A DNA stretch of 64,000 nucleotides from Amblyornis subalaris. Its lineage: Eukaryota > Chordata > Aves > Passeriformes > Ptilonorhynchidae. The notes under the pieces are model-generated. The model saw only the letters and a list, made by a program, of their open reading frames with translations. It had not been told where the DNA came from and made no database searches. The position numbers were made by a program, and so were the translations under genes. The stretch spans positions 1,631,264-1,695,263 of the forward strand of contig JACAXG010000093.1 in NCBI GenBank assembly GCA_018881555.1. The letters run 5' to 3'. Below are positions 45,730 to 56,350 of the stretch, one piece after another (within the stretch, counting starts at the first letter, position 1; every line of letters starts with the position of its first letter).

Positions 45730-45950
45730 AGGAAAATTGGAAAGCTTTATTGTAAAGATGACAAATGCTGCTGTGCCTCGAGGAAAGGTTGCGCACAGGA
45801 TGTGCAAACTCGTACTTATTTGATTCAACATGGTGACTGTGGGCTGCACTTTTAATGAGGGAAATAAAACATCCTCTTAATTGGCTATAAAAGGATGTGC
45901 ACCACAGACTTACTGAAACATTAGGCTGCATAGTTAGGACCTACTTTGTA
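45730..45950. promoter_or_regulatory. Candidate element containing a TATA-box-like motif
   Basis: Transposon-free, with 'gcctcgaggaaaggttgcgc', 'aaactcgtacttatttgatt' and 'gcacttttaatgagggaaat'. TATAAAAGG occurs at 45886-45894, preceded by ATTGG. The TATA-like string alone does not make a promoter; no first exon or coding sequence follows. Confidence 0.25.
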
Positions 45951-48169
45951 ACAATGCCTCATATTTATTAATATTATTTTTATTGGTTGGGAAATCAACG
46001 AGTTTATCTATATGATAGGAACAAAAGGCGCTTTTTTTTGCTTTTTTTTTTTTAAGGGAGAAAGAGAGAAAGAAAGAAATTATATTTAACACAGGGTAAA
46101 TTGAAAACATCAGCGTACCCTACAGAGTAATAGCACTTTATCATGATTTATACATGGGAACATAACTGTTGCCAAAAAACATAGGTGACCTCTCCCTACC
46201 CTATATTAATAATTACAGTATGGAGATGGAAGCATGATATGCAGGACACTCCTCTCTGCTACAAAAATCAGGGGGGGAGTTGGTTAAAAAACGTAAAAAA
46301 GAGGCGAATCTGACTAGGAAGTGTTGACAGGCGTCGCATCTCATGCAATGAAAAACACATTATTGGAATTTACCCAAAAATCAGGTTTTATTCCAACTGT
46401 TCGTAGTATAATTTTTTTTTTTTTAAATTAAGGAAGAACACACTCTGAACACCCTTTCTGGTCAGGCTCTGGTGAGCACAGAGCACCTCTCTGAACCCTG
46501 CTGTGAAATACAAACTACAGGAAGGGGCTGACAGAGGCAGTGCTGAACACTCTGTGTGACAATGCCTGAATCCCAGGCACAGGGTTCTGGGGTCACTTGA
46601 GGGGTTTTTGTGCTCCTTATGAGGTCCCTCCACCCATCAGGTTAAGGCCATTTGCCCTGCACGAGTTTCATTATTATATGAAGGAGATTATTTATTAGAA
46701 AAACCATGGAAAATGAAAAAGGCATTTTTTATATGGATGCCACTTTTCCAAAAAGCATTTTTCTTGTCCTCACTCTGACAAAGTTTAAACCCATCCTTTA
46801 CAGACCCATCTGAAGCTTTCCTTGGAATGACTACAGTTGTGACACCCGAAAAGGGAGGGGACAGCACACAGGAGCCTCTCCACTCACTGCCAGCACCGAG
46901 ATTGCTGAGGCTGCTGCCAGCCCCCTCCGCAAGCCCTCAGCCTGGATGTGTAATTTAATAAATAAAGCCAAAANCACCCTTAGAATAGAGAATGCAGAAG
47001 AAATTCCCAAACACATCAGCAAAGGCTGCTTCAGTTTACAAATTCGTGTTGAAGCCTGTTAGTGATCGTGTTCATAAGAGTTTTTCTAAAGCTCTGTTAC
47101 AGTCTCAAACTTGACATATGATGGAGCTTCCTGGATTAAATATCCCTGATACTTTTTTCCCCAGAAGACAAGGCAGGAAGAAATCTTCTTCCAAGCTCCA
47201 CAGTTGATTTTCCAGATTTTCATATCCTCAGGCTTATGAAATGCTGATCCAGAAGGAACACACCATCACNCTGGGCTCACTCCCTTCTTTGTGCACCTCC
47301 GGGCAGGGACCAGCGGGGCTGGACACAACGCAGGTGAGGAGCTGCACTAAATCCAGCTGCACTGGGGANGGTTGGCTGGAACAGACACATTTTTTCTCCT
47401 AAATGCCAGGTTTAAACTCTCCTCCTTTAGGGCTGAGACCTCTGAAGGGACTGGACAGAAGAAATCTGACACCCACAAATAATGAGAGCCTTGCTTTTAT
47501 ACCCAGCCTAATGGCAGACACCCAGCAGCATCTTTACATCAGGTAAGATGAAGCAGCAAAAGGCTGCACTGATTTTAATCCCTTCTTCTATATTTTTCTG
47601 AGGTGAGTTTTGTTTCCCACTGAACCTTTCAGGCCCTGGCAAATGTAAAGCTAAGGCAGGAAGCACAGGTTTAAATTATGTCAGACAAGATCAGACAGTG
47701 CCTGGAGCAGACAGGCTCTCTGCAGGTCCTCGCTGAAACGCTGCTTGGGCAGCCTTCTGGAGAGCAGCAGGAGCTGGGGAGCAGCGAGCAGGGCTGGAAA
47801 ACACCACTGGAAAATAACCCAGCTCCCTGTGCTGGGCTTCACCAGCGCATCCCGCCGCAGCGGGCCTGGCGGGGTATCCCATCGACGCTTTTCCCGGTTA
47901 TCCAAAATATCCACTATGACTTTGCTCTTTGCAGCCTCTTGGAATGGCAGGACCATTGATGCTTGAAAAATAACTGTGAGTGGCGTGGAAAATACAGGGA
48001 GTNGTTTCTTAACACGACCTCTGGCCACTGAAATTACCAGAACACGCAAATTCCAGAAATTCCACGGGATTAGACACTTGAAATTAAGGGAGAGTNTTTT
48101 TGCATGCCCAGTCCCAGCAGCAGCTATTTTGATGCCACCTCGTTGCTAAAACCAACACTCAAGTTCACT
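45951..48169. other. Unique noncoding sequence
   Basis: No gene recognised. A T-run followed by a GAAA-type purine tract lies at 46033-46080 and a T-run at 46411-46425. A 122-codon minus-strand frame at 47681-48049 matches no family I know and contains an N-ambiguous codon. Confidence 0.45.
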
Positions 48170-48490
48170 TTATCCTATTTCCAGCAATTATAGCTACTTC
48201 AAATAGGGAATTTTAATTCAAGAAGTAGAATAAATGTCACTCCTGGAACACGTACATTACTGTAATCTAATGTGAGTAAGAAGTCACTTGAGATGGAGGA
48301 ACGCAACAGCCCCTTTAGGGCTAGTGCCACAGCAGAGGCAACAAAAGGGAAACCCTCGTTAATCCATTGGAAATATCATGTTAATAAATGAAAATGAGAT
48401 AATGACTTTTGTGGCTAGCTGAATCTTGTCTAAAGCCTCTTATGAGCTTCATGTGTCTCAATTAGGGACTATGTTACAAGGTAAGGAAAA
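48170..48490. promoter_or_regulatory. Candidate conserved noncoding element
   Basis: Transposon-free with 'ccagcaattatagctacttc', 'acgtacattactgtaatcta', 'ctcgttaatccattgg' (OTX/PITX-type TAATCC) and 'atgttaataaatgaaaatga'. Retained CpGs occur in 'aacacgtacatt', 'ggaacgcaac' and 'cctcgttaat'. Inference only. Confidence 0.33.
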
Positions 48491-49094
48491 AAAAAATCAG
48501 CTGCGGGCTGAACACAATAAAAANCAAAGTTAAATAAGGAAATGTACTTGGTATTATTATTATTGCAACCCTCCTGCCTGACCTAGAAGTGTCTTATGGT
48601 ACAGATCCACCCCGAGCTCCCATTACAGCTTTTAATTGGAATTTCAGCGGCTGCTCCCGCAATGAGAGGAACGACGNAAGTTTGCTTTTCTCTTCCCCAT
48701 CCAAGGGCACTGAATCAAAGTCCATTTACCCTCCCTGATCCCAGATCCCACCTTCACACAGATCAGCTCTTGTGTTCCAACACCAATGGCAAAGTCCCAA
48801 ATATCCTCACTCTGCACAGACCAGGCTGGGCAGCACAGGNGAGAGGAGAGGGATGAGCTTCCCACCGGGCAGGGAGAGCACAGAAAATCCCCAAATTTCA
48901 GTGTCTGGGCAGGGAAGGAGGAATCTGGCCCCAGTAGATTGTTCCTTACAGATTTTATGTTTGCAGTCTGTGGTGCATAATTCTATCACAAGCAGACACA
49001 CCTCACAATTGCAGTTTTCTGAAGTTTTTGGGTGGAAGAAGATATTTGACTCAAAACCAGAGTTTCTCTGCTTCAGGAAGTTAAGAACCATCTA
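48491..49094. other. Unique noncoding sequence
   Basis: Nothing recognised. Confidence 0.4.
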
Positions 49095-49300
49095 AAAGAT
49101 GCTACATATGAACCATCATTAGTTAATAAACTCCTAGAGTGTTATCTGAGTTGTCCTTTTACAGCAAAGATATTTATTTGCAAACCTCCTCTTAATTGAG
49201 ATTGTCCATTAGGCAATTAAATAATTCTANGTCCTCATTATCTGGTAGTTAGCATTCAAAAATGAGAGATTTATTTGAAAAAAACAACAAAATAAATGGA
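49095..49300. promoter_or_regulatory. Candidate homeodomain-rich element
   Basis: 'catcattagttaataaactc', 'cctcttaattgagattgtcc', 'attaggcaattaaataattc' and 'tcctcattatctggtagtta' give dense ATTA/TAATT cores, and 'atttatttgcaaacc' a FOX-like site. No transposon until the CR1 copy 27 bp later. Inference only. Confidence 0.3.
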
Positions 49301-49326
49301 CAGAGACCATTATTTACTAGTGGAAA

Positions 49327-49479
49327 TGCTGTAGTCCCTATCCCTGGAGGGATGTAAAGCCACGTGGATGTGGCACTTGGGGACANGGGTTAGTGGTGGC
49401 CTTGGCAGTGCTGGGGAATGGTTGGACTCGATGGTCTTAAAGAAAGGTCTTTTCCAGCACTAATAATCGTATGACTCTA
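49327..49479 (+). mobile_element. CR1 LINE 3'-end fragment
   Basis: Plus-strand CR1: 'gtagtccctatccctggagg', 'gtggatgtggcacttgggga', 'ggttagtggtggccttggca', 'gtgctggggaatggttggac', 'tcgatggtcttaaagaaagg', 'tcttttccagcactaataat', then degenerate octamers 'cgtatgactcta'. About 150 bp; ends the 8.1-kb CR1-free block. Confidence 0.95.
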
Positions 49480-52267
49480 AATACTTCACTTTTTCACCCA
49501 TTTGCTCTAAATATCCCTTCTCCAAAATACAATTAGGTTAATTTTTCCCAATNTTTTTGTTGTTTGCCCTTTTTTTTATGGTTGGTTTTTTTTTTTTAGT
49601 CGCAAAATGAGAACTCTTCAGGAGTTCAGTTATTATAAGTTCATTTGGTATTCATGGAAATAGCAGTGATGATAATGAATTCATTTGATATTCATGTGCA
49701 TGTCACATGTCCTTCTGTGGCAGTGCCGTTGTCACTCAGCTCTCATTAGGCTCTGCTCTCGTGGTGATGTCCCTGCTCCNGCCCTGCACACAGGCAGGGT
49801 GCTGGGACCTGGGACAGCCCAGACACATCACACTCCCACCTCTACCCACTGTTCCTTACTTAAGGAAAAGCAGTTTTAAGATGATATAATTAAATTAAAA
49901 ATAAAATTTCTCCCTCAGAATGGGTTTGGTTTGTAAACTGCTTTGTTTCCTTTCTGCTCCCCAGCCCTGTGCAGTTCTGAAGGGGTGCAAAAGTTACTAC
50001 AGAAGAAGAATTTACAACTTAACTTCTTCCCTTCGTGCTCCTCTGCTCTTGCTTTTCAGCCACAATAATTCAGTGGGATAGTTTGCTTCTGAAACACTAA
50101 ACTTGCCAGGATTTCAGGAATAACTTTCCATCTGAATAGCTAGTTTTTGTGTGCCAGGCCTGTGGTGTTGCTGTTGAGAAGAGCTCAGGTTCTGNGCAGA
50201 CCCCAAATTCCCCATTCACCTTCATATTGAAGCAACCAAGTCACCAAAATTTTTTCACATTTCTGCACAAGACTATAAACAGGGATGATCCAAAGGCCCT
50301 GGAGGAGCAAGGATTTATTTCCTTGAACCATTCTGGCCCCTCTCAAACCTTCCAGTCTTTAACCACGCCAGCGACCGACCGCAAGCTTTGGGAGGCGCAA
50401 CGTTGTGGGAGCCATCACGGTGACTTAAAACACAAAACGAGCGTGCCTAAGGTCAAAAGTTTTCCAAAAAGTCTAATATATACATCACATACATCCCCAG
50501 AGGAGCCAGCTCTGTTCACCTTAATCCTGAATCAACACTGCCTGTGGAAGTGCAGCCCACGCCTCGTCCTCNGGGGCCACTCCTGCGCTTAAAGTTGGAT
50601 GCGGGAGCCTTGACGGATTTGGGCTGCAGNTCACCAGGGAAAGAGACCTGGCTCTGCTTCTTGGGGCCTTGCAAAGCATCATGAAGGCTTTATTTGCTAC
50701 CTACAACAGGCCCTGTTCCTGTGATTTTCCCTCTCCCTTTTCGAGGCTGCACCCACAGAACACGGATGAAGCGCCAAATCCTTGCTGTGTTGACATTCCT
50801 CAGGCAAACAAAACTTCATCCCACTCCCAGCTGAACACGCTGACAATGGAGCCCCTTATCCACAACAAGGACCTCCATTCAAAACTACTTGAGGATAAAT
50901 AACCCAACAATCGAGGTTTTTTTCCTACCCCAAACATATTCAGGGTTCTTTGGTAAAGTAACTGAGTTGCACACAGGCTGAAAACTTCATAAANCCAGTG
51001 AGTTCAGTAGGTTAAAAAACTAAAATGGAATTTCTGGTTGCATTTTGGTGCTTCCCCCCCAGCCCTGACACACAGGTAGGATAAAATTCTAGATGTTGAT
51101 GTAGTCTCAGCTGAAAGANTGAGATCAATTCCAGCTCAATCCAGGAAAACACGCAGATTCAGCATTCCCCTACCCAAACACGTGCCTTCCTTGGATTTTA
51201 GATTTAGCATCTCCTCAAAACATTTAAAAATGCGTTAATTGACCGCTCGCTTATACTCTGAAAGCAAGATCAGGCCAAATATCAATACAGGGAGACATGT
51301 CTTGAAATAAGAGTGTTGCACATCTATTCCAAAACATCCTTTTGTATTGCTCTGCTGCTCNCAGTAAGTGCACGGCAACAATTTGCATCGAACTCACAAG
51401 GCTTTGCTGCACCAGTCAATTCAGATCAATAGAAAAAGGCTTTTACAAAGAAAACAAGTGTTGTGTGGAAAATAGTTCGGGCAGCGGGAACGTTTCACAG
51501 TTGGGGTTGGCAAATCAACAGACTTTTATCTGTGGTGAAAAAAGAGCCTGTCAGGTTTAAGTCATGCGCTGATTTCCATCGTGTTTGGCGGGTTAGAGGC
51601 ACATGGGGCTGGGTTAGGCAGGTCACAGCGCCCTGTGCAGCAGGATGAGGCACTGGCACAGCTCCTAACTGGGAAAAAAATACATGGACAGCAGCTCCAA
51701 GCACCTGACACCAGTTTAGAGGTCTGGGATAAAACCCTCTTAACCCATACAGGACTTTACAGGGAGACCCGAGCAGCCCCGCGGTGAATTTGGCATTATC
51801 TTTACAAACCAACTACTCCATCTGGTTTGGTGGTTATGGAATGATGCAGTAGGAAAAGGCACAAAACTGACTCCCTGCTTGAATTGTGAGGGTGAGTTAT
51901 GGACTGAAAGAGTTCTCACTTTTGTCCTGAATAGCAGCTATTAATGACTCATTCCTGAAGGCAGCGGCGGAAGATGCAGACAAATGAGAAGCAGGTTAAA
52001 GAAGAAATATGGTTTCACAGACACAACAGCTTCATGCTCTGGGAAGAGACTGAGTTATTCCAGTTTCTCTGAGCTCTCTGTTTTGTTCCTGTTAGGAACT
52101 TGAGGCAGCTGAAATAACATTTCCGTTTAGTTCAATTAGACAACTGTCAAAATTAACAAAAAGGGGGAAAAAGTGACAGGGAACTATCGAAGCAAGCAGT
52201 TCTGAAAAGAAAGGCACCTGAGCAGTCAGACAGAACCTTTGCAACTTGGATCTCGGCCCTACAAAAA
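49480..52267. other. Unique noncoding sequence
   Basis: No gene or repeat recognised. T-rich runs lie at 49569-49600. A 147-codon frame at 50149-50592 contains N codons and no recognisable motif. 51463-51812 has overlapping chance frames. Confidence 0.45.
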
Positions 52268-52440
52268 GAATCAGGGAATCCCAGACTGGCGTGGGTTGAA
52301 ATAGACCTTAAAAATGATCCCATTCCACCCCCTGCCATGGGCAGGGACACCTTCCCCTATCCCAGGTTGCTCCAAGCCCCATCCAACCCGGCCTTGGTCA
52401 CTTCCAGGGATCAGGAATCCTAAAACTCTCTGGGCAAATA
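52268..52440 (-). mobile_element. CR1 LINE 3'-end fragment
   Basis: Reverse-oriented CR1: 'aatcagggaatcccagactg', 'cccattccaccccctgccat', 'gggcagggacaccttcccct', 'atcccaggttgctccaagcc', 'ccatccaacccggccttggt', 'cacttccagggatcagg', 'ctctctgggcaaat'. About 170 bp. Confidence 0.94.
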
Positions 52441-54460
52441 AGGTCAGCACAGTAGGTTAGAGCTCTGTTTTGCCCAAGATTTTAATACTTCCTACTTGCA
52501 GTCAGATGAAAATAATATTTTTGGGGCCATCACTCCTAATCAAACTCACCAAGAGCAACACAAGCTGAGCAGACCTATGAAAAGATGTGAACAATTTCAA
52601 GCCTTGAAAAGCATTTTCTTCTTTCCCATTGGGTAAGAGATTTATTTAAAGGTTCCAGCTGAATCTTATTTTAGCCACATTAATTTTCCAACTGTTTGCA
52701 ATAAGAAATAAAGAAACACCCCAAACAAGCACGGTTTAGGAAGTGGATTTGGGTGACACTAAGAAAAACGTGAGGGGTTTTATGCTGTGCTCCTACAATC
52801 TGGTGGAAAAAGTGATTTTTTAGAGCAGAGAGGAGGCTGTGGTGCTTGTCTGTTCTGGCTCACATCACATTACCAGTGTCACTGAGCATGAGGCAACAGT
52901 GGTATTTCTATTTTTGTGCATAAAGTTCAGTACACATTGGATAAGAGAGCACGCATGCAGCTCCCATTACTCAAAAAATTGTGCACTGCCTCCATTTTTC
53001 TCATCTTATTTCTCCATAAATTAGCACACTAGTACAGCTTTACAATGAGGCTACTTCGCAGGTCATACATTCAGCAAAAATATTTATGGACCAGCAATAA
53101 AATCAGTGAGATCTCTGCTGGATAGTTCCTTGTAGGTCAGAGCACACAGACACACGTTCCTTTGCTCACTGGCATTTCAGGACTGATGTACTTTTTGTTT
53201 TTATCTGTTTACAAGAGCCNGGTAAACCCAGACCCTGGCACGTGTCGTGCTGGCAGCAGTGTGACTTCATGCTACTGTTGTCTCTAGCAGAATTCAGGAA
53301 CCTTTAGCATAAAAATCCCACTGTCANTATTAAAGGTTGAGGTTTTTGCTCCCCCCCTCACGTTTTAGTCTGTTTTCCTTCCGATATCACAAATTTGGAG
53401 GATTTTATTTACCACCCAGCTGGGAGACAAATTAAAAGATGGCCTGTGGGAATGATGCAGATTCAGCAAAGGATGCTTTTATAAGCCAANTCTTTTAGGT
53501 ACAGCTCTGGTTATTGCCTGTGTCAGCTGGGCAGCTCATTTACAGGTACCACCACAGGTGCTCTGACCCACCACACACCTTTCCTTGCATGTCTTAATAG
53601 TCAAGATTAATTATTTGGCCTTTAACTATGTAATTAGTGAAGATATGGGTTATACCAGCAAAGAACAGCGTTGATTCTGCCCCCCAGCTCCATTATTCCC
53701 AGTTTTCCAGCACACTTAGATGGCAATGCAGGCTGCCTCCTTTTCCATCCTGCATCAGCAGTTTCACAGCTTCCTTCACCCTGCTTGAATCAAACACATC
53801 CATATTCTTATTTCAGCTCCTTTTTTTCTTTATACTTTATTTTATCAACACACATCCTGGGAATCTGAGTAAACTTAAAGGGTTTATCTCTAGTTCATCT
53901 CCTCTCAAATTCCTCCTCAGCATCTTGAAATCTTCAAGCCGGATCAGCTTTTAAACAGCTTGGTTTTCCCCCAAGCGAGTCCAGATCCAGGTTTCCCAGG
54001 CTCTCTGCACGTAGCAGCTTCAGGAGTGCTCCTATCATTCCCACTGTCCCCTGCCCTTCCCAATCCCCGGGATGTCCATTTGATGCCAGAGTGTCCCTAC
54101 CTCGGGCAGGGCAGCCACAGAGATCCAGGTAAGTGCTTTACAATATGCCACATTAAACTCGTGTTTTTCACAGTTCATACTTGTATGAGCTTCTGCTTTG
54201 CATTAGTACAACAACTCCTTCTCACCCAGAGTTCTGTAAAACTCATGTTTGGTGAATATTCCCACAATTTATAGGTACAAATGTAAAAATCTACAGTTTC
54301 TCTCAAGCAGAGCCNATTGACTGTTTTCTTCCACACTTCCCCAGCCTTGCACAGGAGTTCTCTGCTGATTTAATCCATCACCTCCACTTCATTCACTTCA
54401 CTGGATAACACCTTTACTCGAGTTTTTCCAGAGTCTGCATAGGGCTATAGTTTAATCCTC
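52441..54460. other. Unique noncoding sequence
   Basis: No gene or interspersed repeat recognised. A pyrimidine-rich strand bias is visible at 53680-54060. Open frames at 53637-54274 have no recognisable domain. Confidence 0.45.
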
Positions 54461-54665
54461 GGAATTCCAGANTCATTNAGGTTGGCAAAGCCCTCCCAGC
54501 GCATTGAGTCCANCCTGTGCCCGATCCCCACCTTGTGCNCAGCCCAGAGCACTGAGTGCCANGGCCAGGAATTCCTTGGACACTTCCAGGGGCGAGGACT
54601 CCAAACCTCTCTGGGCAGCCCCTGCCAATGTTTAACCCTTTCAGGGAAGAAGGGTTGTTAAATCA
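54461..54665 (-). mobile_element. CR1 LINE 3'-end fragment
   Basis: Reverse-oriented CR1: 'gaattccagantcatt', 'aggttggcaaagccctccca', 'gatccccaccttgtgc', 'cagcccagagcactgagtgc', 'ccttggacacttccaggggc', 'gaggactccaaacctctctg', 'ggcagcccctgccaatgttt', 'aaccctttcagggaagaagg'. The 3' portion matches the subfamily of 29840. It lies downstream (in minus-strand sense) of the RT fragment at 54745-55110, so both may derive from one element with the middle deleted, or from two insertions. Confidence 0.92.
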
Positions 54666-54744
54666 GCTGGAGATTTGTCCTGCTCCTGTTACACCAACAT
54701 CCCTCCACCCACACCCCAGTTACCTGAGCAATCCTTTTAGATGA

Positions 54745-55110
54745 GTGCCTGAGCCCCAAAATAGACAGAATTAAGCCCAGCGCTCTCACCCGTGCCTGCT
54801 TTCNACATCAGCTCCCTAAAAAAATCCCCCTGATTTGTCAGACAGGATTTACCCTTTATGAAACCATGCTGACTGGTTTATTTCTCCAGATGTTTTGTGA
54901 TCTCATCCTTTATTAATGTTTCTAGAGCTCTGCCTAGCACCAAGGTCAGATGTACTGGTCTATTATATCCCGGCTGTTTTTCCCAGTGCTTTTTTTTCTC
55001 CTCCTCCTCTCCAAACTGGGGTTGTATTTACTTCTCTCTAGTCCCTTGGTGTCTTCNTTGTCTCAAAGGAGCCAAGATAAAAATCTTCATTTATTGAACC
55101 AGTAATCTCT
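54745..55110 (-). pseudogene. Decayed LINE reverse-transcriptase fragment, CR1 clade
   Basis: Read on the minus strand, about 54840-54950 encodes a block like RPVHLTLVLGRALETLIKDE, followed by TKHLEK and then SQHGFIKGKSCLTNQ. These correspond to the conserved N-terminal (fingers) RT motifs of CR1-clade LINEs, whose usual form is 'NYRPVSLTS...' and 'SQHGF.KGKSCLTNL'. Further on, SVYFGAQAL sits where 'VIYLDFSKAF' (palm motif A) is expected and is badly degraded. A stop codon and a deletion of about six residues separate the first two blocks, and the catalytic region is lost. It cannot encode an active enzyme. The higher-coordinate flank to about 55200 may be further 5' LINE sequence. Confidence 0.8.
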
Positions 55111-56307
55111 TCAGTGATCTTGCTAAAGATTCCCCAGTACATAACTCCCNCTACCTTGGAGCTTCCAGGGATTTTAACTTACACAAGGTTTATTCCAGCA
55201 CAAAATTATCATATCCCAGAAACTTTGCTTCTCTTCAACCTTGTGAACACTGAGTAGAAAGATGGGTTTAGGCAGAGGATTTCAAAGTGAGCTGAAGGAT
55301 CTGGGTGCTCAGTTCCCACTGCAANTAACGGGACAGGGGCTTCCAAACCTCCTGCATAGTTTAGAAACTGGAACCTAAATGTTAAACCTATTAAACCCGT
55401 ATATAACATACTAAAACCTATTAAAATTGGACATAACTGAGCAGGAGTATATGGCCTTCATTTTGTAATCATGCATTCTTGGTAAATATTTCATTTCTTT
55501 TCAGTTCAGATAATTTCAGATCATTCAATAGAGCAGCCAATGAGGGGATTTTTGTTTATTTAGTTATGAAGGCTTCTGATATCCCTGAGCTCCATCTGGT
55601 TGCACCGGGCAGACCTCAGCATCGGTGAATATCCTCCATTTTGACATGTCCCGTGCCTGCCATGTGCAGCCAGAAGCCTCTCTCCTGCCCTTGGTGTCGA
55701 CCCCAGCACCAGACACTCCTGGAGGCCCTTTCCACGTCTTCCCATGTTCACACCCAGTGTCAGTTTTAGAAAGAGCTTGGTTTTTTGCCAAAACCTCCAA
55801 GTGCAAGCAAAGCACAAATAATCAGGAGCTTTTAATGCCAATTCCTGTGTTTTTGCAACCTTACCACAGGACTGCTGGCTGACTCACCACCCAAACCCCC
55901 TTCCTTCAGTGGTCATCTCCATGTGAATAAATTCCACTCATTTCTGCATCACTCCCAATGATATTTTCCATAGTTTTCCAGCTGATGTGCACTGACACTG
56001 ACACACCAGGTTGCTGCAAAGCCCTGGCTTTGGTTTGGTCCCTGAGGAAGCCTGAGAACCCAGAGGTGGCAGAGGACATGATGTCCAACCCCCTTCCCCA
56101 GGACNATAAATCAGTCCTGCCCCCGCAGACCCCACTCTGCCCCCTCACTCACACCAGGTAAAATTCCAGCAGCTCTTTACTCCTGCAAAACAGAAGGAAA
56201 CTCCATCAGGTTTGCAAGAACTCTCAGTATAAGTTTGTACCTTCAGGACTTGTTCCTTTGGAGTTTTCTGCCATTTTTCCATGCAGATTTTCCAGTAAAT
56301 CGGAACA
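55111..56307. other. Noncoding sequence, possible LINE remnant at its start
   Basis: 55111-55200 may continue the RT-bearing element. The rest is unique. A small repeat of 'aaacctattaaa' occurs at 55384-55395 and 55414-55425 (30-bp period). No gene recognised. Confidence 0.4.
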
Positions 56308-56350
56308 AGATAGTCTTGGAGGTCCCTTCCAACCCAAACCATTCTATGCT
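56308..56350 (+). mobile_element. CR1 LINE 3'-tip, ~43 bp
   Basis: 'agtcttggaggtcccttcca', 'acccaaaccattctatgctc': the final ~40 bp of the common CR1 3' end in plus orientation. Very short, but it combines the conserved 'ggtcccttccaacccaaacc' block with the terminal 'attctatg' octamer. Confidence 0.85.

Noticed and set aside
47681..48049. 122-codon minus-strand frame, considered as a possible exon
   Set aside because: No known family or convincing splice context, it contains an N codon, and an overlapping plus-strand frame exists in the same GC-rich stretch.
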